Assembly: GCA_031271265.1 (NCBI GenBank)
Contig: JAISWB010000112.1
Span: 1-64,000 of the forward strand
DNA from: Desulfovibrio sp.
GTDB taxonomy: Bacteria; Desulfobacterota; Desulfovibrionia; Desulfovibrionales; Desulfovibrionaceae
Reading direction: 5' to 3'
DNA: 64,000 nucleotides
Positions 53,029-62,084 of the stretch are shown piece by piece (the first letter of the stretch is position 1; every line of letters begins with the position of its first letter). The notes under the pieces are model-generated. The model did not search any database. It was not told the DNA's origin and saw only the letters and a list, made by a program, of their open reading frames with translations. Both the position numbers and the translations under genes were made by a program.

Positions 53029-53574
53029 ATGGCCGATCAAGATCAAGACGCGCTGGCCGCCGAATGGGCGGCATCGCTGGGCGCAGACGACGACGAAAAC
53101 GGAAACGCGGACGCCGGCGCGAAAACCTCCGCCGAAGCCGGAGGAGAAGCCGACGACGAGGCGCTGGCCGCCGAATGGGCCGCGGCACTGGCTGCCGATG
53201 AGCAGGCCGGGCTGAAAAAAGAGAAGGAGCAGGCCGCCTTGGCCGCCCAGGCCAAGGTCATGGAGTTCAGGGATCTGTCCGACGAGGCCAAGACTCCGCG
53301 TCAGGACACAGGCAAACGTGACCTGGATTTTATTCTGGACATCCCGTTGGACGTGTCGGCGGAACTCGGGCGCGCCCGTCTGCTGATCAATGAACTGCTC
53401 CAACTCGGCCAGGGTTCTGTGGTGGAACTGAACAAGCTTGCCGGTGAACCCCTTGAGGTTTACGTCAACGGGAAAATAGTGGCCCGCGGCGAGGCCGTGG
53501 TCATCAACGAAAAATTCGGCATCCGGCTGACGGACATCATCAGTCCCATGGAGCGGGTCAAGCAACTGGGGTAG
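53029..53574 (+). CDS. fliN: Flagellar switch protein FliN
   Basis: A 181-residue protein from the ATG at 53029. The C-terminal ~90 residues are the SpoA/FliN domain: FILDIPLDVSAELGRARLLI, ELLQLGQGSVVELNKLAGEP, VYVNGKIVARGEAVVINEKF and GIRLTDIISPMERVKQL. The acidic N-terminal part has a duplicated motif, DALAAEWAASLGADD at ~6-20 and EALAAEWAAALAADE at ~43-57; the EWAA helix resembles the short FliN segment in other deltaproteobacteria, here present twice. fliO follows by 3 bases. Confidence 0.9.
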   Translation: MADQDQDALAAEWAASLGADDDENGNADAGAKTSAEAGGEADDEALAAEWAAALAADEQAGLKKEKEQAALAAQAKVMEFRDLSDEAKTPRQDTGKRDLDFILDIPLDVSAELGRARLLINELLQLGQGSVVELNKLAGEPLEVYVNGKIVARGEAVVINEKFGIRLTDIISPMERVKQLG

Positions 53575-53577
53575 GAT

Positions 53578-54030
53578 ATGCAAACGGCTGCGCAGAACGC
53601 AACGGCGTCCGCCGCGCGCTCGGCGGCGGATGCGGCGTGGTCGTGGAGCGGCTATTTCGAAGCTTTGGCCCTGATCTGTTTCCTGCTGGCCCTGCTCTGG
53701 CTGCTTACGCGTTTCCTCGTCAAACGGGGAGGCGCGCCGGGGTTGCTTACTTCCGGGCGCGGCCTGCATGTGGAGAGCCGGCTGCCCTTGGGGCCGAAAA
53801 AGTGGATTCTCCTGTTGCGTTGCCTGGACAGGCGGCTGCTCATCGGCGTGACGGACCATGCCGTAACCGTGCTGGCTGAACTGGATGCGGAGAACGGCGC
53901 CGCGCCGGAGCCGTCCCGGCGTTCCGGCAGGCCCTGCAACGATGAAGCGGGGGAAGGTACGCCCGAGGAAGCCGGCCTGTTCGCGCGCCTTCTGAAGAAA
54001 GCGGGAGCGGGCGGGCAGAGCGATGATTAG
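53578..54030 (+). CDS. fliO: Flagellar biosynthetic protein FliO
   Basis: A 150-residue export-gate assembly factor with one membrane helix at ~28-48 (ALALICFLLALLWLLTRFLV) and the cytoplasmic FliO domain: LHVESRLPLGPKKWILLLRC, DRRLLIGVTDHAVTVLAEL. The end is glycine-rich. Its stop overlaps the first ATG of the fliP frame. Confidence 0.88.
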   Translation: MQTAAQNATASAARSAADAAWSWSGYFEALALICFLLALLWLLTRFLVKRGGAPGLLTSGRGLHVESRLPLGPKKWILLLRCLDRRLLIGVTDHAVTVLAELDAENGAAPEPSRRSGRPCNDEAGEGTPEEAGLFARLLKKAGAGGQSDD

Positions 54031-54064
54031 AGCATCTCGAGATTGTTTTTGTATGCCTCCGGCG
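54022..54064 (-). repeat. Partial copy (F) of the dispersed element at the start of fliP
   Basis: On the minus strand GGCCGCCGGAGGCATACAAA, AACAATCTCG, AGATGCTCTAATCAT matches the terminal block of the dispersed element (compare 63819-63857). It is translated as the first ~14 codons if fliP starts at 54023. Confidence 0.6.
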
Positions 54065-54073
54065 GCCACAGAG

Positions 54074-54847
54074 ATGACGCGCTGTCTGCCGCGCTTGGCT
54101 GCGTTTTCAGCGGCCGTGTTTACCGTGTTTTTTCTGACGGATACGGCGCAGGCGGCACAGGCTCCGAACATACCCGGCCTGCAGTTGAGCTTCTCCGGCG
54201 GCGCGATGGAGCCGCGCGATGTTGCGCTGGGCCTGGAAATCCTTTTCCTGCTCACGGTCCTGTCGTTGGCGCCGGCCATTGTGCTGACCATAACCAGCTT
54301 TACCCGCATCATTGTCGTCTTCCACTTTGTGCGCCAGGCGCTGGGCGTGCAACAACTTCCGCCCAATCAGGTGCTGGTGAGTCTGGCCATTTTCATGAGC
54401 GCGGCCATCATGTTCCCGGTCGGCAAAGCCGTCAACGACACCGCTCTGCAGCCCTATCTTGAAGAGCGCATGGACTTTGCCGAGGCTCTGAGCAATGCGG
54501 AAAAACCGATACGCGAATTTATGTACAAACATACCCGCGAGAAGGATTTATCCATATTTTACAGCATAACACGGATGGAACGCCCGGCGACGCGGGATGA
54601 TGTTCCGCTCATGTCCCTGGCGGCAGCTTTTATGATCAGTGAATTGAAAACAGGGTTTATCATAGGTTTTTTGATTTATATACCTTTTTTGATTCTTGAT
54701 ATGGTGATATCCAGTATTTTGCTGGCTATGGGCATGATGATGCTGCCTCCAATGATGGTTTCCATGCCGTTCAAGCTCCTGTTGTTCGTCATGGTGGACG
54801 GCTGGACGCTGTTGGTAGGTTCTCTGGTGAACAGTTTTATCCTGTGA
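54074..54847 (+). CDS. fliP: Flagellar export-gate protein FliP
   Basis: FliP is a core ring subunit of the export gate. From the ATG at 54074 it has 257 residues: a signal peptide (LPRLAAFSAAVFTVFFL), then LSLAPAIVLTITSFTRIIVV, FHFVRQALGVQQLPPNQVLV, the periplasmic loop with YKHTREKDLSIF, PLMSLAAAFMISELKTGFII and the closing GMMMLPPMMVSMPFKLLLFV. An upstream ATG at 54023 overlaps the fliO stop but adds residues from a dispersed repeat; it cannot be excluded. Confidence 0.92.
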   Translation: MTRCLPRLAAFSAAVFTVFFLTDTAQAAQAPNIPGLQLSFSGGAMEPRDVALGLEILFLLTVLSLAPAIVLTITSFTRIIVVFHFVRQALGVQQLPPNQVLVSLAIFMSAAIMFPVGKAVNDTALQPYLEERMDFAEALSNAEKPIREFMYKHTREKDLSIFYSITRMERPATRDDVPLMSLAAAFMISELKTGFIIGFLIYIPFLILDMVISSILLAMGMMMLPPMMVSMPFKLLLFVMVDGWTLLVGSLVNSFIL

Positions 54848-55018
54848 TGCGGAATATTTTTAAAACATCATAACTAACAGCTTCGCGGTATGATGCAAAT
54901 TTTTTCTAAAACTGTATGGTTATCAGTTGAGTTGTGTGATACGAAATATTTTCTAAAACTGTACGGTAAACAGTCATATCATCTTATGGTGCGAAGTATT
55001 TCCGAAAAGGGTATGAGG
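54845..55018 (+). repeat. Degenerate AT-rich tandem repeats between fliP and fliQ
   Basis: Four units start TGATGCGGAATATTTTT (54845, overlapping the fliP stop), TGATGCAAATTTTTTCT (54891), TGATACGAAATATTTTC (54937) and TGGTGCGAAGTATTTCC (54987), spaced 46, 46 and 50 bp. They share TCTAAAACTGTA(T/C)GG and AACAGT blocks. The base composition is far below that of the rest of the region. The fliQ ribosome site (GAGGAAAG) is at the end of the fourth unit. Confidence 0.75.
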
Positions 55019-55023
55019 AAAGC

Positions 55024-55302
55024 ATGTCTCCGGAATTCGTCACAGGTTTTGCCCGTCAGGCCATAGAGCTGACGCTTATGATTTCTCTGCCTCTGCTTGG
55101 GGTGGGTTTGTGCGTGGGCCTTGTGGTGAGTATTATTCAGGCCGCCACGCAGATACAAGAGGCGACGCTTTCTTTCATCCCCAAGATTCTGTCCATGTTT
55201 CTGGCCCTGCTGGTCAGCTTTCCCTGGATTATGGACAAGCTGGTTACCTACACGCGGGAAATTTTTGTGAATCTGCCGATGTACATCCGCATGGGCGGGT
55301 AG
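55024..55302 (+). CDS. fliQ: Flagellar export-gate protein FliQ
   Basis: A 92-residue two-helix protein: FARQAIELTLMISLPLLGVG and LSMFLALLVSFPWIMDKLV, with the conserved QAATQIQEATLSFIPKI hairpin. GAGGAAAG precedes the ATG. fliR does not follow; the next gene is unrelated. Confidence 0.92.
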   Translation: MSPEFVTGFARQAIELTLMISLPLLGVGLCVGLVVSIIQAATQIQEATLSFIPKILSMFLALLVSFPWIMDKLVTYTREIFVNLPMYIRMGG

Positions 55303-55462
55303 TGAACACAACCCGGGACCGTGGGCTCCGCGTAACCGGCCGGACCGCTCCGGGCAGAAACCGCGCACGTCCACGCAGCGCCCCGCGTATTGCCGTTGTA
55401 AACAACACGCCCGGCATCTCAGGGCAACGACCGGATGCATCCCCGGCACCAGGGCCTTCCAC

Positions 55463-56122
55463 ATGAATTTTTTGTCGATTTTGGGCATAGCCGCCGCTCT
55501 TGCCGCGGATGCCTTCGCCGTATCGCTTGCGACCGGCATCAGCAGGCAAAGGGTGGGGCTGCCGCTCATGTTGCGCATGGCCTGCGTGTTCGGCGGCTTC
55601 CAATTTCTCATGCCTGTGCTGGGCTGGATCATGGGGGCGCAGGCGCTTACCTTTATCGGCGGCGTTGATCATTGGGTCGCTTTCGGCCTTTTGGCGTTTG
55701 TCGGAGTCAAGATGGTTCGGGAGGGCTTGTCCGGCATAGGCAAAGCCGGAGGCTTCGGGGCTTCCCCGGACCCGGCATCGGTGGATCGCTCCGGTACTCC
55801 GGATGTTGCATCGACCGGCCGTGCCGGCGCTCCGGACCCGACATCGGCCGGCGGGTTGTTGCTGCTGGGAGTGGCGACCAGCCTGGACGCATTGGCGGTC
55901 GGTCTTTCGCTGGCTGTGTTGCGGGCGGATATATGGTTTCCGGCGGCGGTCATCGGCATTGTCTGTTTTCTCTTTACTTGCGTCGGCGTATCTGTGGGGA
56001 ACCGTCTGCGATGTATGCCGGGCTTCCGCTCCCTCGGGAGCGGGGCCGATGTTGCGGGCGGCTTGGTATTGCTTGCCGTCGGGATGAAAATCCTGTACGA
56101 ACACGGAGTTTTCGGCAATTAA
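55463..56122 (+). CDS. mntP: MntP-like manganese efflux protein
   Basis: A 219-residue six-helix membrane protein with the family's twin motifs: DAFAVSLATGI near residues 16-26 and SLDALAVGLSLAV near 138-150. The loop between helices 3 and 4 (~92-128) carries an inserted Pro/Gly/Asp-rich stretch with imperfect repeats of the type SPDPASVDRSG / GAPDPTSAGG. I looked for a manganese-sensing yybP-ykoY riboswitch in the 160 bp upstream and did not see its core. galE follows by 9 bp. Confidence 0.85.
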   Translation: MNFLSILGIAAALAADAFAVSLATGISRQRVGLPLMLRMACVFGGFQFLMPVLGWIMGAQALTFIGGVDHWVAFGLLAFVGVKMVREGLSGIGKAGGFGASPDPASVDRSGTPDVASTGRAGAPDPTSAGGLLLLGVATSLDALAVGLSLAVLRADIWFPAAVIGIVCFLFTCVGVSVGNRLRCMPGFRSLGSGADVAGGLVLLAVGMKILYEHGVFGN

Positions 56123-56131
56123 GGAAGTACG

Positions 56132-57133
56132 ATGAAAAAGCGAGTGCTTGTCGTGGGCGGGGCAGGGTATATCGGCTCGCATGCGGCCATGGCCTTGGAT
56201 GCGGCAGGCTACGATGTTCTCGTCTTCGACAATCTTTCCACGGGACATGCCGAATTTTTGCGTTTCGGCCGTTTTGTCGAAGGCGATCTGGCCGACAGGG
56301 CGGCCTTGGACAGGGTTTTGGAGGACGGCGATATCCATGCGATCATGCACTTTGCTGCCTTTATCAATGTCGGCGAATCCACGAGCGATCCCGGCAAATA
56401 TTACCGGAACAATCTGGCCTCGACCCTGAATCTTCTGGAAGCCGTCCGCGACCACGGCGTGGACAACTTCATTTTTTCCTCTACCTGCGCTACTTACGGT
56501 ACTCCGCTAAGTTTACCCTTGCGCGAGGATCACCCGCAGAACCCCATCAACCCTTACGGCCGTGCCAAGTTGGCCGTGGAATGGATGATGCGCGATTTTG
56601 CCTCGGCTTACGGCCTGCGATACTGCATCATGCGCTATTTCAACGCGGCCGGAGCGGCGCCGGCGAGCCTCGGCGCACGCATAGGCGAGTGGCATGAGCC
56701 GGAAACGCATCTGATCCCGTTGTTGTTGCGGGCAGCGTTGCGTCCCGGCGGCGAAGCGGAGATTTTCGGCACGGATTACGCGACGAAAGACGGCACCTGC
56801 ATCAGGGATTATATTCATGTCTGTGATCTGGCCGATGCCCATGTTCTGGCCATGGAACGCCTGGCGGCCGGAGAGCCGGGCACGGCGCTCAACCTCGGCA
56901 ACGGGCGTGGTTTTTCGGTGTTGGAACTTGTCGAGTGCGTGCAGGAAGTTACGGGTCTGCAGGTGCGGGTGCGGCACAGCCCGCGCCGTCCCGGCGATGC
57001 CGAAGCCCTGGTCGGCGATGCGTCCGGAGCGGTATCCGAACTGGGCTGGAAACCGAAATTCGCCGACCTGAAGGCCATAGTGCGCAGTGCTTACGACTGG
57101 GAAAAACAGATGCAAGCAAGGATGCCGGCATGA
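56132..57133 (+). CDS. galE: UDP-glucose 4-epimerase
   Basis: GalE supplies UDP-galactose for surface glycans. The 333-residue SDR enzyme has the Rossmann motif VVGGAGYIGSHAA, FDNLSTGH, MHFAAFINVGES, FSSTCATYG, YGRAK (the catalytic Tyr-Lys pair), YFNAAGAAP and CIRDYIHVCDLADAHV. GGAAG precedes the ATG. Confidence 0.95.
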   Translation: MKKRVLVVGGAGYIGSHAAMALDAAGYDVLVFDNLSTGHAEFLRFGRFVEGDLADRAALDRVLEDGDIHAIMHFAAFINVGESTSDPGKYYRNNLASTLNLLEAVRDHGVDNFIFSSTCATYGTPLSLPLREDHPQNPINPYGRAKLAVEWMMRDFASAYGLRYCIMRYFNAAGAAPASLGARIGEWHEPETHLIPLLLRAALRPGGEAEIFGTDYATKDGTCIRDYIHVCDLADAHVLAMERLAAGEPGTALNLGNGRGFSVLELVECVQEVTGLQVRVRHSPRRPGDAEALVGDASGAVSELGWKPKFADLKAIVRSAYDWEKQMQARMPA

Positions 57134-57191
57134 AAGGATCTTTCATTTGACCCGGAATTGGAATGAGAACAGAAATGTTGAGGATGGAACC

Positions 57192-58412
57192 ATGCGGAGG
57201 ACGTCAAAAGAGCGGCTGACGGAGAAACTTGCCTGTTTCGGCCGCTTCGGCGCCGATGAAAGAGGCGGGATCACGCGGCTGTCCCTGTCGCCTGCAGCCC
57301 TTGAAGCGTGCGGAGAATTTCGACGCCGTTGCGAGTGCCTCGGTCTGGCCGTGCGCTGCGACGACATGGGCAACATCTATGCCGTAAAACGGGGCACCGA
57401 AGACCTGCCCGGCCCGGCAATGGGTTCGCATGCGGATTCCGTGGTCAACGGCGGCAATTACGACGGTATGCTCGGCGTGCTTGCGGCGCTGGAAGTTCTG
57501 GAAACCATGGTTCTGGACGGCATTTCTACCCGCCGGCCGGTGAGCGCCGTGATCTGGACCAACGAGGAAGGCGTGCGTTTTCCCCCCGCCATGATGTCGT
57601 CCGGCGTGCTGACCGGCAAGTTCGACAAGGCCGCCGTGCTGGACGTGCGGGACGCGGACGGCGTGAGCTTCGGCGAGGCGTTGTCCGCCGCCGGGCGGCA
57701 GGGAGACAAGGCGGCGCGACTTGGTCCTGAAAGCTGCACGGCCTACCTCGAACTCCATATTGAACAGGGTCCGGTTTTGTACGAGTCCGGGGAAAGCATC
57801 GGCGTGGTGCAGGGCGTTGTAGGGATGTGTAATTACACCGTAAGCGTCTTCGGGCGGGCGGGACATGCCGGGAGTACACCCATGCCGAGACGCCGGGACG
57901 CACTGTACGCCGCGGCCGGGATTATCCGCCGCCTCCACGACGACCTGGGCAGCATCGCGGGCGGACCGCTGTTCACCTTCGGGCATATCGAATGCCGGCC
58001 GAACATGCACACGATTATCCCTGAAGAAGTAAGCTTCTCCTTGGATGCCCGTCACCGGGATCCGGATGTCGTGCGCAGGGTCGTGGAGGTCATCACCTCT
58101 CTGCCCAAGGAATCGGACGGCTGCCGTGTGGAGTATCGCGAGGAATGGGCGCGCAGAAGCACGCTCTTCGACCCGGCGCTGACGGCCCTAGTGAAACGTA
58201 ACGCCGATGCGTTGGGATACGCCGGCCGCTTCATGTTCAGCGGTCCGGGACACGATGCCCAGTATGTGCAGGATATGTTGCCGGCGGCGATGATTTTTGT
58301 TCCCAGCATCGGCGGCCTCAGCCACTGTCCGGACGAAAAGACTTCCCTTGATGACTGCCGCAACGGCACCGATGTGTTGCTGAATACGGTGTTGGAACTC
58401 GCCGATACATAA
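57192..58412 (+). CDS. M20-family amidohydrolase (N-carbamoyl-amino-acid hydrolase / allantoate amidohydrolase type)
   Basis: A 406-residue dinuclear zinc hydrolase. It has AMGSHADSVVNGGNYDGMLGV (metal His and bridging Asp), WTNEEGVRFPPAMMSSGVLTG (metal and catalytic Glu pair), YLELHIEQGPVLY, the dimerisation-domain segment GRAGHAGSTPMPRRRDAL and the closing SGPGHDAQYVQDMLP (metal His). The exact substrate (N-carbamoyl amino acid, beta-ureidopropionate or allantoate) cannot be decided. A longer start at 57087 is open but lacks conservation. Confidence 0.88.
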   Translation: MRRTSKERLTEKLACFGRFGADERGGITRLSLSPAALEACGEFRRRCECLGLAVRCDDMGNIYAVKRGTEDLPGPAMGSHADSVVNGGNYDGMLGVLAALEVLETMVLDGISTRRPVSAVIWTNEEGVRFPPAMMSSGVLTGKFDKAAVLDVRDADGVSFGEALSAAGRQGDKAARLGPESCTAYLELHIEQGPVLYESGESIGVVQGVVGMCNYTVSVFGRAGHAGSTPMPRRRDALYAAAGIIRRLHDDLGSIAGGPLFTFGHIECRPNMHTIIPEEVSFSLDARHRDPDVVRRVVEVITSLPKESDGCRVEYREEWARRSTLFDPALTALVKRNADALGYAGRFMFSGPGHDAQYVQDMLPAAMIFVPSIGGLSHCPDEKTSLDDCRNGTDVLLNTVLELADT

Positions 58413-58479
58413 TGACGCCTTGATTTGATTCGGAGTTGGAACAGTTCAACACCCATATGCCGCTTGACCGGACGCGACC

Positions 58480-59553
58480 TCAACGCGCCGGTGCGAAGCC
58501 CTCGAAATGCTCAGCCGGCCGGAGGCATCGTCCTTGCAGGCCTGCAAGGCTGAATCCGGGCAGCAGTTCCCGCGGAGCGACGGGGCGGGGCCGGTCAAGC
58601 AGACCGCAGAGATGTGCTATGCCGCCGACCAGCGCGCGGGGGCAGGCGCCGGCGGCACGCAGGGCAGCAATTTCCAGGCTTTTATTCCGTTTGGCCGGTC
58701 GTTCGCCGCGGGCGTCCAGGAGCAGGGGCAGGTGGATGTACAGCGGCGGCGTTCTGCCGAGCAGGAAAAACAGCAGAGCCTGACGCGGCGTGGAAGACAA
58801 CAGGTCTTCGCCGCGCACTACTTCGCTGATTTCCATGTCCGCATCATCCGCGGCAACGGCCAACTGGTAGGCAAAGACGCCGTCCGAACGCCGCAGGGCG
58901 AAATCGCCCCCGCACGTTTCCGCATCAATACGCAGTTGCCCGGCGAACAGATCGGTAACGCTGAGGCCGGCAGTGCCGGCGGCAGGGGTGGCGTCCTTGT
59001 CAATCTTTTTCCGGGAACCGGTCGCCGTATTGAGAGAACAGCCCGCGGCAAGCTCACGCAGGGCCGCCCGCACATCGAGGCGCAGGCAGGCCCTGCGTCC
59101 TGCGCGCTCTTTTTCCGCGCGCCGCTCCGGTGAAAGCGTCCTGCAGGTGCCGGGATACGGAGCGCTTTGCTCGTCGGCATGCGGGGCGCCCGCCAGATCG
59201 CGCAGTTCTTTGCGCGAGCACCAGCAGGGGTAGAGCAACCCGCGCGCTTGCAATGTTTCCAGAATACCGGAGTAGCGGGCCGTCCGCAGGCTCTGCTCAT
59301 AGGGCGCGTAAAGTCCGCCCGGTCCAGGCCCTTCGTCGTAATCCAGTCCGAGCCAGACAATATCCCGCACAATACCTTCGGCAAATTCCGGCCTGCAACG
59401 CACAGGGTCTATGTCCTCCATGCGCAGCACGACGGTCCCCCCGCGGGAGCGGACGGAAAGCCAGGCCATGAGAAAGATATAAGCGTGGCCCAGATGCAGG
59501 CCGCCGGTAGGGCTGGGCGCAAGACGCCCGCGTATGCCGCTCCGCGCGTCCAC
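58480..59553 (-). CDS. gluQ: Glutamyl-queuosine tRNA(Asp) synthetase
   Basis: This truncated GluRS paralogue glutamylates queuosine in tRNA-Asp. The 357-residue protein has the HIGH-type motif APSPTGGLHLGHAYIF, LRMEDIDPVRC, the zinc site with CWCSRKEL and YPGTCR, and a KMSKS-type segment at PAKRNKSLEI; the anticodon-binding domain of GluRS is absent. A hydrophilic insert (GSRKKIDKDATPAAGTAG) lies before LSVTDLFAGQL. It is 14 bp upstream of ahcY. Confidence 0.9.
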   Translation of the reverse strand: MDARSGIRGRLAPSPTGGLHLGHAYIFLMAWLSVRSRGGTVVLRMEDIDPVRCRPEFAEGIVRDIVWLGLDYDEGPGPGGLYAPYEQSLRTARYSGILETLQARGLLYPCWCSRKELRDLAGAPHADEQSAPYPGTCRTLSPERRAEKERAGRRACLRLDVRAALRELAAGCSLNTATGSRKKIDKDATPAAGTAGLSVTDLFAGQLRIDAETCGGDFALRRSDGVFAYQLAVAADDADMEISEVVRGEDLLSSTPRQALLFFLLGRTPPLYIHLPLLLDARGERPAKRNKSLEIAALRAAGACPRALVGGIAHLCGLLDRPRPVAPRELLPGFSLAGLQGRCLRPAEHFEGFAPAR

Positions 59554-59567
59554 AGTTCGAGGCCGGG

Positions 59568-61004
59568 TCAGTACCGATAATGATCCTGCTTGTACGGGCC
59601 TTCGACCGGCACGTCGATATACGCGGCCTGATCGGGGCGCAACAGGGTGAGCTTGGCGCCGAGACGGCCGAGATGCAGGCGGGCCACTTCTTCGTCCAGC
59701 TTTTTGGGCAGAGTGTAAACCTCTTTTTTCAGTTCCTTGTTGATGGCCAACTCAAGTTGGGCCATAACCTGGTTGGTGAAACTGGTGGACATCACAAAGC
59801 TCGGATGTCCTGTGGCGCAGCCCAGATTCAGCAGCCTGCCTTCGGCCAGCAGCACGATGGAGCGCCCGGAAGGCAGAATCCATTTGTCCACCTGGGGTTT
59901 GATATTGACGCGCCGGCAGGCCGGGTTGCTTTCAAGACGGCTTACCTCGATTTCATTGTCGAAGTGTCCGATGTTGCCGACCACGGCTTCATCCTTCATG
60001 GCCTGCATGTGCTCGAAGGTGATGACGTTGCGGTTGCCCGTTGCGGTTATGTAAATGTCGGCTGCCGGCAGGGCGTCTTCGACCGTTGTCACTTCAAAGC
60101 CCTCCATGGCCGCCTGCAGGGCGCATATGGGGTCTATCTCGGTAACCAGCACGCGGGCGCCGAAGCCGCGCAAACTTTGCGCGCAGCCTTTGCCCACTTC
60201 GCCGTAGCCGCAGACCACAACGACCTTGCCGGCCACCATGACGTCGGTTGCCCGTTTGAGGCCGTCGGCCAGGGATTCGCGGCAGCCGTACAGGTTGTCG
60301 AACTTGGATTTGGTGACGGAATCGTTCACATTGATAGCCGGAAAGAGGAGTTTTCCCTCTTTCTGCATCTGATACAGGCGATGCACGCCGGTGGTGGTTT
60401 CTTCGGATACTCCTCGGATGCGGGCGACCGCGGACGTCCAGCGGCGGGGGCGCTCGGCGAAGGAAACGGCAAGCCGGCTCATGATAATGGACAGTTCCTT
60501 GTTGTCCGTCGGCGTGTTGAGCAGTTCCGGCGTTTGTTCGACCTCGACGCCTTTATGAACGAAGAGAGTGGCGTCGCCGCCGTCGTCCACGATAAGGTCC
60601 GGGCCTTGGCCGTCCGGCCAGGTCAGCGCGGTTTCCGTACACCACCAGTAATCTTCGAGACTCTCGCCTTTCCAGGCGAAGACGCCGGCCAGCCCGTCGG
60701 CGGCAACGGCGGCCGCGGCGTGGTCCTGGGTGGAAAAAATGTTGCAGGACGCCCAGCGCAGATCGGCGCCCAGGGCATGCAGTGTTTTGATGAGCATGGC
60801 TGTCTGTACGGTCATGTGCAGGGAGCCGGAAATGCGCAGCCCGAGCAACGGCTTTGATGCCGTATATTTGCGTGTCAGTTCCGCAAGTCCCGGCATTTCC
60901 CGCTCTGAAAGCTGCATTTCCTTGCGTCCGAGGTCGGCGCCGTTGATGTCCGCGACTTTGTAAGGCAGGGAAAGGTCCAGCGGACGCACTGTGCTGTTTG
61001 TCAT
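59568..61004 (-). CDS. ahcY: Adenosylhomocysteinase
   Basis: AhcY hydrolyses S-adenosylhomocysteine, the product inhibitor of methyltransferases. The 478-residue protein has [33 protein letters not shown], the NAD-binding motif [30 protein letters not shown] and the long-insert class end with [18 protein letters not shown] and the lysine/tyrosine of [17 protein letters not shown] precedes the ATG. The ArsR-methyltransferase gene upstream (75 bp away, same strand) is a known partner. Confidence 0.96.
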   Translation of the reverse strand: MTNSTVRPLDLSLPYKVADINGADLGRKEMQLSEREMPGLAELTRKYTASKPLLGLRISGSLHMTVQTAMLIKTLHALGADLRWASCNIFSTQDHAAAAVAADGLAGVFAWKGESLEDYWWCTETALTWPDGQGPDLIVDDGGDATLFVHKGVEVEQTPELLNTPTDNKELSIIMSRLAVSFAERPRRWTSAVARIRGVSEETTTGVHRLYQMQKEGKLLFPAINVNDSVTKSKFDNLYGCRESLADGLKRATDVMVAGKVVVVCGYGEVGKGCAQSLRGFGARVLVTEIDPICALQAAMEGFEVTTVEDALPAADIYITATGNRNVITFEHMQAMKDEAVVGNIGHFDNEIEVSRLESNPACRRVNIKPQVDKWILPSGRSIVLLAEGRLLNLGCATGHPSFVMSTSFTNQVMAQLELAINKELKKEVYTLPKKLDEEVARLHLGRLGAKLTLLRPDQAAYIDVPVEGPYKQDHYRY

Positions 61005-61079
61005 GTCGTTCTCCTGTTGACTGATTGCAAAAAACTGCGATGAGAAGTCGGTTTGAAAATTTTTGTAGGCCGGCGCCGT

Positions 61080-62027
61080 TCAGGTCGCAGCCGGATTTTC
61101 CGAAAGGATGCAGTGCAGGACAAGGCCGCGCTCAAGCGCGGCCTGCTTTGTGTCGCGCACCAGAAAACCGGCATGGACGAGGAAGGAGCAAAGGGTATCC
61201 AACTCGAAGCCCAGCCGAAGATCGCCGTATTCGTTGCGCATCCGCTCATCATTGTGCCTGTCGAAGTCCGTAAGCAGCAACAGTCCGGCAGGGGCAAGCA
61301 CGCGGCGGATTTCACGCAGAACTTCCGCGGGCCTGCTGATATGGTGCAGCACCATGTTCAGGGAAGCAAAGGCGGCTTCACCGTCGCGCAAAGGCAGGTG
61401 GGAAAGATCGCCGATGCGCAGGGAAACGCGTCCGCCTTCACCGACAAAGCGCCGGCGCGCCAGTTCCAGCATTCTGGGAGAACCGTCTACGCCGATGACG
61501 GTTTCGGCCTTTTTAAGCATGGCCTGCAGCACGCTGCCTGTGCCGCAGCCCAGATCCGCAGCGACCCCGCATTCCGGCATGGCTCCGCATACCGTTGCGG
61601 CGAGGTCGAAGCTGCCCAGTATCCCGCGCGCCTGTCTGTCCCAATCCTCGGCGACGGCGTTGAAAAACTGCCGGGTGCTGCGTGCGCGTTCCTCTATCAG
61701 TTCGGCCGCCGCGTCCAAATCGGGCTGCATGGCCGGGTCGGTGTAAAGGAAAGGATGCAGAGCGTCAATAAACACCCTGGACTTTCCGGACGACGGGGTG
61801 CTGTAGAAAACATGCAGACCTTCGCGCCTACAGCCCAACAGGCCCGATGCCGAAAGTATCTTGAGATGGCGCGAGATGCGCGGCTGCCCCATCTTCAGCA
61901 CCAGCACCAGTTCGTTGACGTTCAATTCATAGCGGCTCAACACGCCGAGAAGGCGCAGTCGGGTTTCGTCGGCCAGGGCCTTGAACCAGGGCAGTACCGT
62001 AAAGGCAGTGTTTTCCAGATCGGGCAT
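61080..62027 (-). CDS. ArsR-type regulator fused to a SAM methyltransferase domain
   Basis: A 315-residue protein. Residues ~8-92 form an ArsR-family winged helix (FKALADETRLRLLGVLSRYE, MGQPRISRHLKILSASGLL). Residues ~130-270 are a class I methyltransferase with ADLGCGTGSVLQAMLKKA, IGVDGSPRMLELARRRF and LNMVLHHISRPAEVLREI. Such fusions next to ahcY are thought to sense SAM or SAH. A strong promoter with a palindrome over the -10 is at 62085-62112, so autoregulation is likely. Confidence 0.9.
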   Translation of the reverse strand: MPDLENTAFTVLPWFKALADETRLRLLGVLSRYELNVNELVLVLKMGQPRISRHLKILSASGLLGCRREGLHVFYSTPSSGKSRVFIDALHPFLYTDPAMQPDLDAAAELIEERARSTRQFFNAVAEDWDRQARGILGSFDLAATVCGAMPECGVAADLGCGTGSVLQAMLKKAETVIGVDGSPRMLELARRRFVGEGGRVSLRIGDLSHLPLRDGEAAFASLNMVLHHISRPAEVLREIRRVLAPAGLLLLTDFDRHNDERMRNEYGDLRLGFELDTLCSFLVHAGFLVRDTKQAALERGLVLHCILSENPAAT

Positions 62028-62084
62028 GGGGCATTTTACGGTATAGGGCAGGTTTGCGGCATTTGCATCAACAATTCTTTATAT

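Noticed and set aside
55303-55462. Search for a manganese riboswitch upstream of the MntP-like gene
   Set aside because: GC-rich hairpins occur, but the yybP-ykoY core was not recognised.
58490-58540. Similarity to the dispersed-element tail (CCGGCCGGAGGCAT) at the 3' end of gluQ
   Set aside because: The match is short and without the other blocks of the element; ordinary coding sequence explains it.
61005-61079. Search for a SAH riboswitch upstream of ahcY
   Set aside because: The conserved riboswitch core is not visible; the gap is short and only a ribosome site is clear.
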